60,596 bases of DNA from Desulfovulcanus ferrireducens (lineage in GTDB: Bacteria > Desulfobacterota > Desulfovibrionia > Desulfovibrionales > Desulfonatronovibrionaceae): positions 1 to 60,596 of the forward strand of contig NZ_JAGUQP010000019.1 in assembly GCF_018704065.1 (NCBI RefSeq). Direction: 5' to 3'. The translations under genes and the position numbers were made by a program. The notes under the pieces are model-generated. The model was given only the letters and a program-made list of their open reading frames with translations. It ran no database searches and was not told the origin of the DNA. This document shows, in pieces, positions 1 through 10,076 of this stretch. Position 1 is the first letter of the stretch. Every line of letters starts with the position of its first letter.

Positions 1-64
1 AAAATTGTTCTTGAAAACAAAATAAACTAACCAATAAATTTTAACCATTAACTATTGACAAAAA

Positions 65-359
65 ACACAGTTGCTGAGTTAATTTGCGAGCGCATTTTCT
101 TCAATGCTAACAAAGACTTGGACACATCTAAGGCTTGCTTGCGGGCTGTGCATAATGGGGTTAGTCAATAAAATGTTACTTAATGCCTTTTCTGTTGTTA
201 TGATGGGTTTCGAAAGTTCGATGGAATAACCTCCCTATGCACAGCACTTCCGCAATCTTCGCCAAGATGTGTTACCCAACCCGTTTGTAATGCATTTCAG
301 AAAATGCACTCTTCAATTGTGTAGTAATTTGAGGATGTTAATCGTGTCAGAAAGTATGA
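65..359. repeat. MITE-like element, family D copy 1
   Basis: Fills nearly all of the gene-free first 363 bases. It is almost identical over its whole length to the copy at 39533-39829. It contains the same internal blocks, such as TTTGCGAGCGCATTTTC near the left end and TTTGTAATGCATTTCAG near the right end. The ends are weak inverted repeats (ACAGTTGCTGA and TCAGAAAGTATGA), more degenerate than in copy 2. No open frame of useful length is present. The right edge lies about five bases past the stop codon of the convergent M23 peptidase gene. Confidence 0.8.
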
Positions 360-363
360 AGCT

Positions 364-1266
364 TTAATTTAATATATAGCGTAATGGGTTGACAGGCATG
401 CCGTTCAGACGGACTTCATAATGCAAATGGGGACCGGTACTGCGACCCGAATTCCCCATATAGGCTATGATTTCTCCCCTGGTCACCTTTTGCTTTTTTT
501 TGACTACATAACGTGATAGGTGAGCATATCGGGTGGTTATGCCTAAGCCGTGGTCAATAACTAAAGAAATACCGTAGCTGCCATCTTTACCTGTAAAAAC
601 AACTTTGCCATCTGCAGGTGCATAGATGGGCGTACCCACTGGTCCGGAGATATCAAGGCCTTTGTGGAATTCCCTTCGACCTGTAAAAGGGGAAATGCGG
701 TAACCAAACTCAGAGGAAATCCAGCCCTGAGTGGGCCAGATAGAAGGGGTGGCGGCCAGGATATTTTTTTGGCTGCGTATAGTTTCGAGTAGTTCTTGTT
801 GCCTGATTTCCTCCAGACGGGCTTCAGTACTAAGTTGGTCTAAAAAATTATGCATCTTACGCGTCAAAAGTTCCTGGCGATATAGAGGAAAATAGGTATT
901 GGGAAATCCTTTGTCTGGTGCACCGCCCAGAGAGTTGAGCGAAACCTGTTCTGGTTCCAGGTTCATCATTACTCGAAGCTTGGTATCAAACTCTTTGATC
1001 CGGGAAAGATCAGTTTCCAATCTCTTTATTTTATTGGCAAAAGTCAAAAGCTGGACTTTTTGTTTCTGAACCAGAGTCTTGGATAGAGTAAGTTGTTTTT
1101 CAATAGAACGGAATTTTTGGAAATTTTTCCACAGGTAGATATTTGTTCCCACCAGGACGATTATAAGCAAAAGAATAAAGATGGTGGTCCAACCCCTGAG
1201 ACGAAATTTACGGCAACAACCTTGTTTTTCTTTAAAAACAACTATTTGATATTTTTGGAAAAGCAT
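364..1266 (-). CDS. M23 family (LytM/peptidoglycan DD-endopeptidase) membrane-anchored metallopeptidase
   Basis: The 300-residue protein has a short cytoplasmic N-terminus and one membrane segment at about residues 26-46. A coiled-coil stretch follows at about 48-95, and a C-terminal LytM/M23 domain spans about 175-295. The zinc-site residues are visible: H201 and D205 in HKGLD, H249 in YAHLS, and H280/H282 in GPHLHYE. The layout matches cell-wall hydrolases or their regulators (NlpD/EnvC-like) that act on peptidoglycan cross-links in the periplasm. Because all zinc ligands are kept, it is probably a catalytically active endopeptidase. The gene is monocistronic, about 125 bases downstream of the thiolase gene on the same strand. 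No good ribosome site is seen before this ATG, so the start is somewhat uncertain. Confidence 0.85.
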   Translation of the reverse strand: MLFQKYQIVVFKEKQGCCRKFRLRGWTTIFILLLIIVLVGTNIYLWKNFQKFRSIEKQLTLSKTLVQKQKVQLLTFANKIKRLETDLSRIKEFDTKLRVMMNLEPEQVSLNSLGGAPDKGFPNTYFPLYRQELLTRKMHNFLDQLSTEARLEEIRQQELLETIRSQKNILAATPSIWPTQGWISSEFGYRISPFTGRREFHKGLDISGPVGTPIYAPADGKVVFTGKDGSYGISLVIDHGLGITTRYAHLSRYVVKKKQKVTRGEIIAYMGNSGRSTGPHLHYEVRLNGMPVNPLRYILN

Positions 1267-1390
1267 GATTTGGCGCGATTGGTTTAGTTTAGTTTAAACG
1301 ATAGTATTTAGTTGTACTGATTTGTTTGTGGTTAAGTAGTTGACCGTTATCTGATTCTCAGGTCACAATCACTCATTTTCGGTAGTTGAA

Positions 1391-2131
1391 CTATAGATAA
1401 AAGTCAAGTTGCCATTTTTTTAAGGCATTGAAAATATTTTTTTTAATCGTTTTGTTGTCTTTGGTTAATTCGGAAATCATGGCCGTAATTTCCGACCTTT
1501 TAGTGGACTGGGCCGAGGGGCATGGATTGTCCCATACAGGCAAATTCCACTTGTTGGCAGCTTGGCGGATATATTTTTTTTCAACCAGGAGCATAGGGCG
1601 GATAACTCTGAGCCGACCGGAAAAGAATTTTTCATTGGGAGAAAGTCCCTCCACCCGTCCGGTTTGAAATAAATTCATAAAAAAGGTGGTCACGAGGTCA
1701 TCAGAATTATGCCCCAGGGCAAGGTGAGTCAGGTTATATTCAGCACATAGTTGGAACAAACGTTTCCGTCTATTCCAGGCACATAAAAAACAGGGAGACT
1801 TTTTGCGGTTTTTGCTTGAGTGAGCAAATAGACCGAAATCAGTCACTTCTATATGAGCTGGAAGTTGGTGTTTTTTTAACCACTCTAAAAGGGGAGCATG
1901 GTTTTCTGGCTCAAAGCCCGGATTTAAATGCAGTACCATTATTTCGAAAAAAAAAGGGACAATTCTCTGTCTTAGAAGAAGCACTTTTAACATGGTCCAA
2001 CTGTCTACACCGCCGGACAAGGCTACACCTATGCGTGCTCCGGGCCAAATCATCCCAGTTTTTTGCATTAATTTTCCGCATCGGCCTAGACAAACTTTTT
2101 GAGCATAGTTAAGTTTGGATCGTTGTGACAT
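1391..2131 (-). CDS. ttcA: TtcA-like tRNA 2-thiocytidine / PP-loop ATPase
   Basis: 246 residues. The PP-loop is SGGVDS at residues 39-44, followed by a CxxC pair (C114, C117) in CFLCAWNRR and a further Cys at 204 in NPCPS. The PP-loop, CxxC and distal Cys arrangement is that of TtcA. TtcA activates tRNA C32 with ATP and transfers sulfur through a [4Fe-4S] cluster. The CFLCAWNRRKRLF stretch also resembles the TtcA CxxCxxxRR context. Other TtcA/TilS/ThiI relatives share the PP-loop, so the precise substrate is inferred. The gene is divergent from a ferredoxin gene, with only 41 bases between the starts, so they may share a promoter region. Confidence 0.75.
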   Translation of the reverse strand: MSQRSKLNYAQKVCLGRCGKLMQKTGMIWPGARIGVALSGGVDSWTMLKVLLLRQRIVPFFFEIMVLHLNPGFEPENHAPLLEWLKKHQLPAHIEVTDFGLFAHSSKNRKKSPCFLCAWNRRKRLFQLCAEYNLTHLALGHNSDDLVTTFFMNLFQTGRVEGLSPNEKFFSGRLRVIRPMLLVEKKYIRQAANKWNLPVWDNPCPSAQSTKRSEITAMISELTKDNKTIKKNIFNALKKWQLDFYL

Positions 2132-2172
2132 AATTTCTTTATTTTTTATCTATCTTCGACGAGGAAGTTATT

Positions 2173-2502
2173 ATGTTTGTTGTTAATGAAAAAGAGTTTC
2201 CAGATTCCAGGGTAGTAGCGCATCTGGACCGCGACAGGTGTGATGGTTGTGCAATTTGCGTAGATATCTGTCCTACAGGCGCGCTGGAACTTGTGAATAA
2301 CAAAAAAAGGCCAGGTAAAAAAGTCATCTTCATCCAAGCAAAAAAATGTCATGGATGTGGGGTCTGTGAAGGAGCCTGTCCAAAAGAAGCGATTTTTATT
2401 CCCGGTCTGAGCATTAGCGAACTCCGTAGCTATGTTCATAAGGCTATTGCTGAGATTTATCAGGAAGTGGGTATAGGAGTCTGTGGCCAAACCCCATTTT
2501 AA
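2173..2502 (+). CDS. 2[4Fe-4S] ferredoxin-domain protein with repeat-derived C-terminus
   Basis: 109 residues with two complete CxxCxxCxxxCP clusters, C23/26/29/33 and C59/62/65/69. It is therefore a bacterial two-cluster ferredoxin or small electron-transfer subunit in the cytoplasm. It is longer than a classic 55-60 residue clostridial ferredoxin, with extra residues before the first cluster, a 25-residue linker and a C-terminal tail of about 39 residues. The last eight residues (GVCGQTPF) and the stop codon are read from the left terminal inverted repeat of a family A element. The natural C-terminus may thus have been replaced on insertion. It is divergent from the ttcA-like gene, whose product needs a [4Fe-4S] cluster, so a shared role is possible but unproven. 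The start ATG is preceded by GAGGAAG, a fair ribosome site. Confidence 0.85.
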   Translation: MFVVNEKEFPDSRVVAHLDRDRCDGCAICVDICPTGALELVNNKKRPGKKVIFIQAKKCHGCGVCEGACPKEAIFIPGLSISELRSYVHKAIAEIYQEVGIGVCGQTPF

Positions 2503-2793
2503 CCGCTGATTGAAAGTCTTGGTTTCTGAAATGCATTACAAACGGCTTGGGTAAGCCATCTTGGCGAAGCTTGCGGAAAAACAGAGCATCGGGAGAAATG
2601 GGCTAAATATTTTGTGATGTTGACCATAACTATCGATAATAAAAAGCATGCTTGTTTACCCAAAATATCCCATTATGCTCTGTCCGCAAGCAAGCTTTAG
2701 ATGGGTCCAAGTCTTTGTACCAGCATGAAAGAAATCAAGACTAGAATAAACCATGGAAATTAAGTTTATAAAAAGGGTTGGCTACAAGCTCAT
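2475..2793. repeat. MITE-like element, family A copy 1
   Basis: A non-coding element of about 320 bp with imperfect terminal inverted repeats: left GAGTCTGTGGCCAAACC, right (reverse complement) GAGCTTGTAGCCAACCC. The interior holds GAAATGCATTACAAACGG, then a GCGAAGCTTGCGGA block that recurs in inverted form as TCCGCAAGCAAGC, and TGGGTCCAAGTCTTTG. It is nearly identical to the copy at 9458-9774. Further copies, composites or remnants lie at 12272, 16133, 37509, 44998, 56778 and 58988. The rest of the gap to 3004 is AT-rich and holds no gene; it should contain the promoter of the ABC cluster. Confidence 0.85.
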
Positions 2794-3004
2794 AGACCGC
2801 CGGCTTGAGTAGAGCCAAGTAGGAGCACGCTAGATCTGTGTTCATTATGGTCTCCTTGACAGCCAAAAAATGTCAATTATACTTATAACTATTCAGCTCA
2901 TCAACTTTTTCTTCATATGTCTTTGCCGCCATAAACATTTTGTCGGTTCAGACGAGAAATCAAGTATTTTAGCAACCTTTTAAGTGACTGCTGGGGTGTG
3001 ACCT

Positions 3005-3943
3005 ATGCTTCAGGTTAAAGACTTGAATCTTTTTTATGGACGCAATCAGGTTCTTCATAATTTAAACTTCCACTTAAACCAGGGCGAGATCTTGGGCTTT
3101 TTGGGACCAAACGGGGCGGGTAAGTCCAGTACGATGCGTATTTTGACCGGATATCTTGTTCCTTCCTCAGGTCAGGTGATATTTGATGGTCAGAATATTC
3201 AGAAGGCTCCTCTATTGCTACGTAAAAACTTGGGTTATTTACCGGAAACCGCTCCCATTTATCCTGAGCTTAAAGTTATTGAGTACTTGCAATGGGTGGC
3301 TAGAATTAAGTCTTGCGCCCATGTTGACAAAGACGTTCAAGAAGTAATGGGAAAGTGTGGATTAACCCCGGTTAAAAATAAGCTTATCGCTCATCTTTCT
3401 AAAGGTTACCGGCAAAGGGTAGGTCTAGCTCAAGCCATACTGGGAAATCCAAAGCTTTTAATTTTAGATGAACCAACCGTGGGCCTGGATCCAGGGCAGA
3501 TTCGAGAGATCAGAGAGCTGATTCGGGAACTGGGAAAAGAGAGGACTATTCTTTTAAGCACCCATATTTTGCCGGAAGTGGAGCTAATTTGTGATCGGGT
3601 TATTATAATAAATAAAGGTCGTATATTGGCTGATGACAACGTCGATAATCTGGTTCAAAGGGCTGGTCGGGGCAGACATCTGTTGCGGGTCGGTTTTGAG
3701 ACACTAAACATGGATGAACTCAAAGAAAGGCTTTCGGCTCTTAAAGGTGTACATCAATTTGATATACAGACTTCTAAAGATGAGGTTATAATTCATGTTC
3801 AGGCAGAACCAGGTAAGGATATTCGGGCTGATCTATCGGACTTTGTTTATGGACTAAAGGGTAAGATCCTGGAATTTAGGCCTGTGGATTTGAGCCTGGA
3901 GCAGGCCTTTGTCAATTTAGTGTATAAACAAGGAGAAGCCTAA
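3005..3943 (+). CDS. ABC-2 type exporter ATPase subunit (GldA-like)
   Basis: 312 residues with Walker A GPNGAGKSS at 34-42, signature LSKGYRQR from 131 and Walker B LLILDEPT at 151-158 followed by the D-loop. A C-terminal extension of about 80 residues is typical of gliding/ABC-2 ATPases. It should energise the permease encoded next, with which it shares one base (TAATG), so the two are translationally coupled. The cluster order of ATPase, ABC-2 permease, GldG-like protein and DUF4340 protein is widespread in deltaproteobacteria and Bacteroidetes. The substrate is not known. A GGGGTG stretch precedes the ATG. Confidence 0.9.
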   Translation: MLQVKDLNLFYGRNQVLHNLNFHLNQGEILGFLGPNGAGKSSTMRILTGYLVPSSGQVIFDGQNIQKAPLLLRKNLGYLPETAPIYPELKVIEYLQWVARIKSCAHVDKDVQEVMGKCGLTPVKNKLIAHLSKGYRQRVGLAQAILGNPKLLILDEPTVGLDPGQIREIRELIRELGKERTILLSTHILPEVELICDRVIIINKGRILADDNVDNLVQRAGRGRHLLRVGFETLNMDELKERLSALKGVHQFDIQTSKDEVIIHVQAEPGKDIRADLSDFVYGLKGKILEFRPVDLSLEQAFVNLVYKQGEA

Positions 3944-4707
3944 TGCACACTCTAACTCTGGCTCGGAAAGATTGGATGATTTTGTTTCGTTCTCCACTGG
4001 CCTACATTGTTTTGGGCTGCTTTTTATTTATCTCCGGTTATTTTTTTGTATCCCTTGTAGGGCAATTCCAACTTTTTAGTTTGCAGGTTATGCAAAATCC
4101 GGGGGTGGAGAATTTTACTCCCCAGGAATGGGTGATTCGTCCTTTTTTGCAAAATGCGGGAGTAATTCTACTCTTTTTTATACCTCTTTTGACCATGCGT
4201 GCTTTTAGTGAGGAAAAGCGCATGGGTACGTTTGAACTTTTGCTCAGTTATCCTGTTCAGGAATATCAAATTGTGCTGGGTAAGCTTCTGGCCGTTGCTG
4301 GTTTTTTGACCATTGCTCTTGTTTTGAGCGGAGTAGGGCCGGCTTTTCTCTTTGTATATGCCCAGCCTGAACTCTTACCCACGGTGACTGGATATTTTGG
4401 GCTTTTGCTTCTTGCCCTGAGCTTTGCCAGTATTGGAATCTTTATTTCCTCTTTGACTGAGAATCAGATTGTTTCGGCTACGCTGAGTTTTGGAGCCTTG
4501 CTTTTACTCTGGCTTCTGTCCTGGGTAAAGGAACTTGTCCCTGAATTTTTTAAACCAGTTGTTGAGGCTTTGTCTTTACTCAGTCATTTTGATTCCTTTA
4601 CCAAAGGCGTGTTGTCTGTACCTGATCTTACTTATTATTTTACATTTATTTTGGCTTTTGTGGGATTGACCATGCTCAGCTTGGAAAACCAGAGATGGAG
4701 AGCGTGA
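3943..4707 (+). CDS. ABC-2 type exporter permease (GldF-like)
   Basis: 254 residues with about six hydrophobic segments and the ABC-2 permease motif MRAFSEEKRMGTFELLLSYP near residues 85-105, which contacts the ATPase. It overlaps the ATPase gene by one base and is followed by the GldG-like gene after an 80-base purine-rich spacer. It forms the membrane channel of a gliding-type exporter. The family does not by itself show motility; in organisms without gliding it is thought to move polysaccharide or lipid-linked material. Confidence 0.88.
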   Translation: MHTLTLARKDWMILFRSPLAYIVLGCFLFISGYFFVSLVGQFQLFSLQVMQNPGVENFTPQEWVIRPFLQNAGVILLFFIPLLTMRAFSEEKRMGTFELLLSYPVQEYQIVLGKLLAVAGFLTIALVLSGVGPAFLFVYAQPELLPTVTGYFGLLLLALSFASIGIFISSLTENQIVSATLSFGALLLLWLLSWVKELVPEFFKPVVEALSLLSHFDSFTKGVLSVPDLTYYFTFILAFVGLTMLSLENQRWRA

Positions 4708-4787
4708 GGGGAAGATGAGAAGATAAGAAGCTGAGAAGACAAGAAGATGGGGAGCCAAGAAGTTAGGAGAAGATAAGGAGTAAAAAG
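4708..4787 (+). other. Purine-rich degenerate AAGAAG/GAGAAG spacer
   Basis: The whole interval is G/A rich with repeated AGAAG units (GAAGATGAGAAGATAAG and similar) on the coding strand. It ends in a usable ribosome site (AAGGAGTAAAAAG) before the GldG-like ATG. Similar low-complexity purine tracts precede rsmG (24240-24300) and tolR (40601-40648). No fold or protein is evident. Confidence 0.6.
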
Positions 4788-6146
4788 ATGACCTGGAAGA
4801 AGTTTGGGCAATTATCCGGGACTATAATTGTAGGCCTGGCAGTGCTGGTAGGCCTGAATGTTTTAGCTAACAAGGCTGACCTGCAATATGATACAACTAA
4901 AAACAAGCGCTACTCTCTTTCCAAGCAGACTGTTAAAGTGCTTAAACACTTGGAAAGACCGGTTAAAGTACTTTGTTTTTATCGTCCCGGAGAAGCCGAG
5001 CGTAAAAACTTGGAAGATCTTTTAAAGTTGTATGCTAAAGAAAGCGCTAATTTTAGCTTTGAGTTTGTGGATCCGGACAGGTCCCCTTTTAGGGCTAAGG
5101 AATTCAAAGTACGCCAAACAGGAGAAGTGATTCTATTAAGTGAGAACAGGCAGGAGAAGATACTATTTCCTGATGAAGAAAAATTGACCAATGGACTGAT
5201 CAGGGTGTCCAATCCGGAAAAGGCCAAATTTTACTTTGTTCAGGGTCATGGTGAAGTACCTTTTTCAGGTTTTGGAGAAAAGAGCATTACTCAACTAAAG
5301 GATGTTTTAAAGAATCAGGGAGTTGAGCTTGAGAAGCTACTTTTGGCCAGGGAGAAAAAAGTTCCTGAAGATGCGTCAGCTCTGGTAATCATTGGGCCAC
5401 AGAAAGATTTTTTAAAGCATGAACTGGCTCTTTTGACTGATTATTTGAATACAGGTGGGAGGCTGTTTCTGGCCTTAAATGCAGAAACAGAGACTAATCT
5501 GGATCTGTGGATTAAAGACAATCTACACTTGAAACGCCTTTCCGGCTTGATTTTGGATCCGATGAGCAAACTGATTGTGGGCGACTATCTGAGTCCTTTG
5601 GTTCAGGATTATCCCTACCATAAAATTACCGAAGATTTTAATTTGATGACTATCTTCCCCACCTGTACGGCCTTTGAGGAAGAAGCTGAAGCACAGGCTA
5701 AATACCAGATAATTCCTTTGGGCCGCAGTACAGGGAGCGCCTGGTTGGAGACAGATTTGGTCAGCCTGAAAAAAGGACAGGCTCGTTTTGATCCGGGCAA
5801 GGACATTCAGGGGCCATTATGGCTGGCTGTTGTTTATGAAAACGAGTTTCAGGAAAAGGACTCAAATGCTACTTTAAAGTCCAGGGTGGTAGTCTTTGGT
5901 GATAATGATTTTCTAACCAACCAGTTTATTGGGCTGTCCGGGAATATGGATCTGGCCCGCAACTCTTTGAACTGGCTTAGGGAAAAGGAGGATACCCTGG
6001 CCATTTCCAAGCCAAAGTTGGCCAATTCATTGCTCTTTTTAAATGTATGGCAACAGCGCCTTATTACCTGGGTTCCTCTTGTAGTTTTACCTTTGTTATG
6101 TGTATTGATGGCTGTTTATGTGGGTATGAAGAGAAGAAAATGTTGA
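4788..6146 (+). CDS. GldG-like ABC-associated auxiliary protein (ABC-type uncharacterised transport)
   Basis: 452 residues with an N-terminal membrane segment (about 10-30) and a C-terminal membrane segment (about 427-446) separated by a large extracytoplasmic domain. The opening NKADLQYDTTKNKRYSLS and the following thioredoxin-like LKHLERPVKVLCFY region are the hallmark of the GldG/IFT52-like family. It works with the two preceding exporter genes and the DUF4340 gene that follows. An internal FVQGHGEVPFSG is also typical. The role is probably as a periplasmic structural or adaptor subunit of the exporter. Confidence 0.85.
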   Translation: MTWKKFGQLSGTIIVGLAVLVGLNVLANKADLQYDTTKNKRYSLSKQTVKVLKHLERPVKVLCFYRPGEAERKNLEDLLKLYAKESANFSFEFVDPDRSPFRAKEFKVRQTGEVILLSENRQEKILFPDEEKLTNGLIRVSNPEKAKFYFVQGHGEVPFSGFGEKSITQLKDVLKNQGVELEKLLLAREKKVPEDASALVIIGPQKDFLKHELALLTDYLNTGGRLFLALNAETETNLDLWIKDNLHLKRLSGLILDPMSKLIVGDYLSPLVQDYPYHKITEDFNLMTIFPTCTAFEEEAEAQAKYQIIPLGRSTGSAWLETDLVSLKKGQARFDPGKDIQGPLWLAVVYENEFQEKDSNATLKSRVVVFGDNDFLTNQFIGLSGNMDLARNSLNWLREKEDTLAISKPKLANSLLFLNVWQQRLITWVPLVVLPLLCVLMAVYVGMKRRKC

Positions 6147-6192
6147 GAATCTTGAATGCTTGATGTCGAATTAAATGTTTAAGGGGAGAGGA

Positions 6193-7455
6193 ATGAAACG
6201 GCTGGTTTTTCTAATCATATTGCTTGCTTTTATCTGGGCCGGTGTATTTTTGTGGCCGGAAAAAAAGGATGAGCAAAAAGCGAATTGGCCGGATTTTAAA
6301 AAGTTTGATATTGTTAAAATACAATTTGATCAATTCGAACTCGTAAAAGACAAGGATAAATGGCGTGTCAAGGAAAAGGGTCAAAATATCAGGCCATATG
6401 CTGATCAAACAAAGGTTGATGCCCTGATTGATTTCTTGCAGGTCAATTCGCCTAAGCGTTTTTTGGGTTCTCTGGATAAGGACAAGGTTGGCGAGTTTGG
6501 ACTGGACAAGCCCAAACAATTAGTTATTTATGCTCAGGAAAAATGGTCTGTGCAGGTAGGGGACAAAAATCCTTCTGAGGATGGTGTCTATGCTTTATCT
6601 TCCTCATATCCCGGGGAGCTCCTTTTGATGAATGCGGCTTATGCTGACAAGGTGGGAGCAGGAAGCGATACATATTACGAGCTAAAACTTTTACCTTTTG
6701 ATGATGAGCAAATAACAAGGGTCCGACTTTTAGAAAATAACTCTACCCGATGGGATGTGTTGAAAAAAGACGGTGAATTTACATTTAATGCCCCTGAGGA
6801 GATAACGAGGTATAAGGTATCATCCTCTGAAGCCACGTCTCTTTTCTTTGAGCTTGGATCAATGCGTGCTCAAAGCCTTGATTTTAAAAAGGATCAAGCA
6901 AAGCTCCAATTTACATTGGAAGTATTTCATCGGGGTGGCGAAACTCCTTTAAAAATAAAAATTTTCAAGGCCAAGGAAAAATATTTAGCCCAGGTTGACC
7001 AAAATAAGTGGTATTTTGTTCTTGACCAAGCACAGCATGATAACCTAAATAAAACCTCTTTTTTGCTTAAGGACCGCAGTATTATTCATCTGGATACTGG
7101 CCAGGCTCACAAAATGGATTTGGTCATTTCCGGAAAGAATGTTCAGTTATATAAAGTGAATGGTGTCTGGAAACATAAAGATAGTGATCAAGAAGTTCCT
7201 GGTATGGGGCTTTATCTGTGGCGCCTTAGTGACCTAAAATATGAACAAGACCCTAAGTCTCAACTTCCCTCAACAGCCTCAAGAATTGTGATCTGGGCAG
7301 TCAAAGACAAGCAAGATAAAGATTTGGTCAAAGTCTATTTTTATGAAGATTCCGCTTTGCCTGCGGACAGGTGCTGGGTGCAGGTTGCAGGGCAGAGCAG
7401 CTACTATGTAGTAGACAGTAGCTTGCTTGAGGATTTAAAGACAAAGGTGGAATAG
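6193..7455 (+). CDS. DUF4340 domain protein of the exporter cluster
   Basis: From the ATG at 6193 the protein is 420 residues, with one N-terminal membrane segment (MKRLVFLIILLAFIWAG) and a long extracytoplasmic region. The motifs FGLDKPKQLVIY and VGDKNPSEDGVYAL are typical of DUF4340, which seems to contain repeated modules. I chose 6193 over the in-frame ATG at 6175 because GGGGAGAGGA lies directly before it. It is the usual fourth gene of GldA-GldF-GldG-like clusters, and its molecular role is unknown. It follows the GldG-like gene by 46 bases and probably ends the operon. Confidence 0.82.
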   Translation: MKRLVFLIILLAFIWAGVFLWPEKKDEQKANWPDFKKFDIVKIQFDQFELVKDKDKWRVKEKGQNIRPYADQTKVDALIDFLQVNSPKRFLGSLDKDKVGEFGLDKPKQLVIYAQEKWSVQVGDKNPSEDGVYALSSSYPGELLLMNAAYADKVGAGSDTYYELKLLPFDDEQITRVRLLENNSTRWDVLKKDGEFTFNAPEEITRYKVSSSEATSLFFELGSMRAQSLDFKKDQAKLQFTLEVFHRGGETPLKIKIFKAKEKYLAQVDQNKWYFVLDQAQHDNLNKTSFLLKDRSIIHLDTGQAHKMDLVISGKNVQLYKVNGVWKHKDSDQEVPGMGLYLWRLSDLKYEQDPKSQLPSTASRIVIWAVKDKQDKDLVKVYFYEDSALPADRCWVQVAGQSSYYVVDSSLLEDLKTKVE

Positions 7456-7562
7456 TGAGGCGAGTGGGTTGTTTTTATAGCTTAAAATCTATAAAACTAA
7501 ACATATAATAACCAACTGGTGAAAAATTAAAACATAACACTATTAAATCAGGTGAGGTAAAT

Positions 7563-8890
<1,328 letters not shown>

Positions 8891-8971
8891 AGGTTGAGTG
8901 CAATAAGAACTTCAAGGCCTTGCACGTTTTGCCTGAAATCCGAAAATCTCAAGAGCATTCACAGATTAAAA

Positions 8972-9451
8972 ATGTCGAAAAAATTGACTCATATTGACCA
9001 GAACGGACAGGTTACAATGGTCGATGTAGGGCACAAGCCCGAAACTATGCGTAAGGCTATTGTGGAGAGCTTTGTCCGCGTTTCTCCTGAAACTATGGCT
9101 TTATTAAAAGATAATGCCCTGCCTAAAGGCGATGTCCTGACAACGGCCAAAATAGCCGGGATTATGGCGGCCAAGAAGACTGCAGAGCTTATTCCTTTGT
9201 GCCATCCTCTTTTTTTAAGTTATGTGGATGTCCGTTTTGAAATAGATGATCAAGAAAGTTTGATTCGGGTAGAAGCAGAGGCAAGAACGACCGCGAGCAC
9301 AGGAGTGGAAATGGAAGCCCTGGTCGCTGCACAGGTAGCTTGCATGACCATTTATGATATGTGCAAGGCAGTGCAAAAAGATATAGTCATTGAAAGATGC
9401 CAATTGGTGCACAAAAGTGGCGGCAGAAGCGGAACCTATGATAAAGAGTAG
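8972..9451 (+). CDS. moaC: Cyclic pyranopterin monophosphate synthase MoaC
   Basis: From the ATG at 8972 the protein is 159 residues, the usual MoaC length. A TTG at 8894 would add 26 residues unlike the family. Recognisable motifs are [26 protein letters not shown] and [20 protein letters not shown], ending with a KSGGRSG tail. MoaC converts the radical product of MoaA into cyclic pyranopterin monophosphate in molybdopterin synthesis. Molybdo/tungsto-enzymes such as formate dehydrogenase are expected in sulfate reducers. It lies 81 bases after dnaJ, and a family A element begins six bases after its stop. Confidence 0.93.
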   Translation: MSKKLTHIDQNGQVTMVDVGHKPETMRKAIVESFVRVSPETMALLKDNALPKGDVLTTAKIAGIMAAKKTAELIPLCHPLFLSYVDVRFEIDDQESLIRVEAEARTTASTGVEMEALVAAQVACMTIYDMCKAVQKDIVIERCQLVHKSGGRSGTYDKE

Positions 9452-9457
9452 CTGTAA

Positions 9458-9774
9458 AGTCTGTGGCTAACCCTGTTTTATAAGCGCTGATTGAAAGTCT
9501 TGGTTTCTGAAATGCATTACAAACGGCTTGGGTAAGCCACCTTGGCGAAGCTTGCGGAAAAACAGAGCATCGGGAGAAATGGGCTAAATATTTTGTGATG
9601 TTGACCATAACTATCGATAATAAAAAGCATGCTTGTTTACCCAAAATATCCCATTATGCTCTGTCCGCAAGCATGCTTTAGATGGGTTCAAGTCTTTGTA
9701 CCAGCATGAAAGAAACCAAGACTAGAATAAACTATGGAAATTAAGTTGATAAAAAGGTTCGGGTACAAGCTCTA
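9458..9774. repeat. MITE-like element, family A copy 2
   Basis: About 317 bp, nearly identical to the copy at 2475-2793. The left end is AGTCTGTGGCTAACCC; the right end, read in reverse, is AGAGCTTGTACCCGAACC. It carries no open frame of its own. It fills the gap between moaC and the convergent orf84/hisFH block. Confidence 0.85.
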
Positions 9775-9793
9775 GAAAGGTATCTGGAAATAG

Positions 9794-9823
9794 AAAGGGC
9801 GGCTTGCTGGCCGCCCTTTTTTT
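9794..9823 (+). terminator. Rho-independent terminator after moaC and the family A element
   Basis: The stem AAAGGGCGG pairs with CCGCCCTTT around a short loop and is followed on the + strand by a run of seven T. It overlaps the stop codon of the convergent orf84, so it may work for both strands, but the T tract favours + strand transcripts. Confidence 0.8.
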
Positions 9824-10076
9824 AATCATTCTGGAATTCACTGGCGTCTTGCCAAAGATAGTCTTTATACTCGGCTGTCCATTTTTGCCGAACGGGATCG
9901 TACCATGTCCCTCCTAAATAAGTCTCCCCGTCCCAGACCACGGCCTGGAACTTGTTCATGCGCATGGTTTCCAGGATCGTTTTTATCCTTTTTTCATAAT
10001 CATCGGTTCTGGGGATCTCTTTGGTTACTACTTCGGCTTCGCAGTGGGTCATTGATTCGACAATAATCTTTCCCAT
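9822..10076 (-). CDS. Small conserved-looking hypothetical protein (orf84)
   Basis: 84 residues, acidic and aromatic-rich. Visible features are an N-terminal [17 protein letters not shown] strand-like segment and a C-terminal WDGETYLGGTWYDP stretch. It has no signal peptide or metal motif. The start overlaps the hisF stop by one base (TAATG), so it is translationally coupled to hisF and is very likely real. I do not recognise the family. Its function could be linked to imidazole glycerol phosphate synthase or be unrelated. Confidence 0.6.
   Translation of the reverse strand: MGKIIVESMTHCEAEVVTKEIPRTDDYEKRIKTILETMRMNKFQAVVWDGETYLGGTWYDPVRQKWTAEYKDYLWQDASEFQND

Noticed and set aside
8894-8971. 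TTG start extending MoaC by 26 residues
   Set aside because: The extension is unlike MoaC, and the ATG at 8972 gives the normal length.
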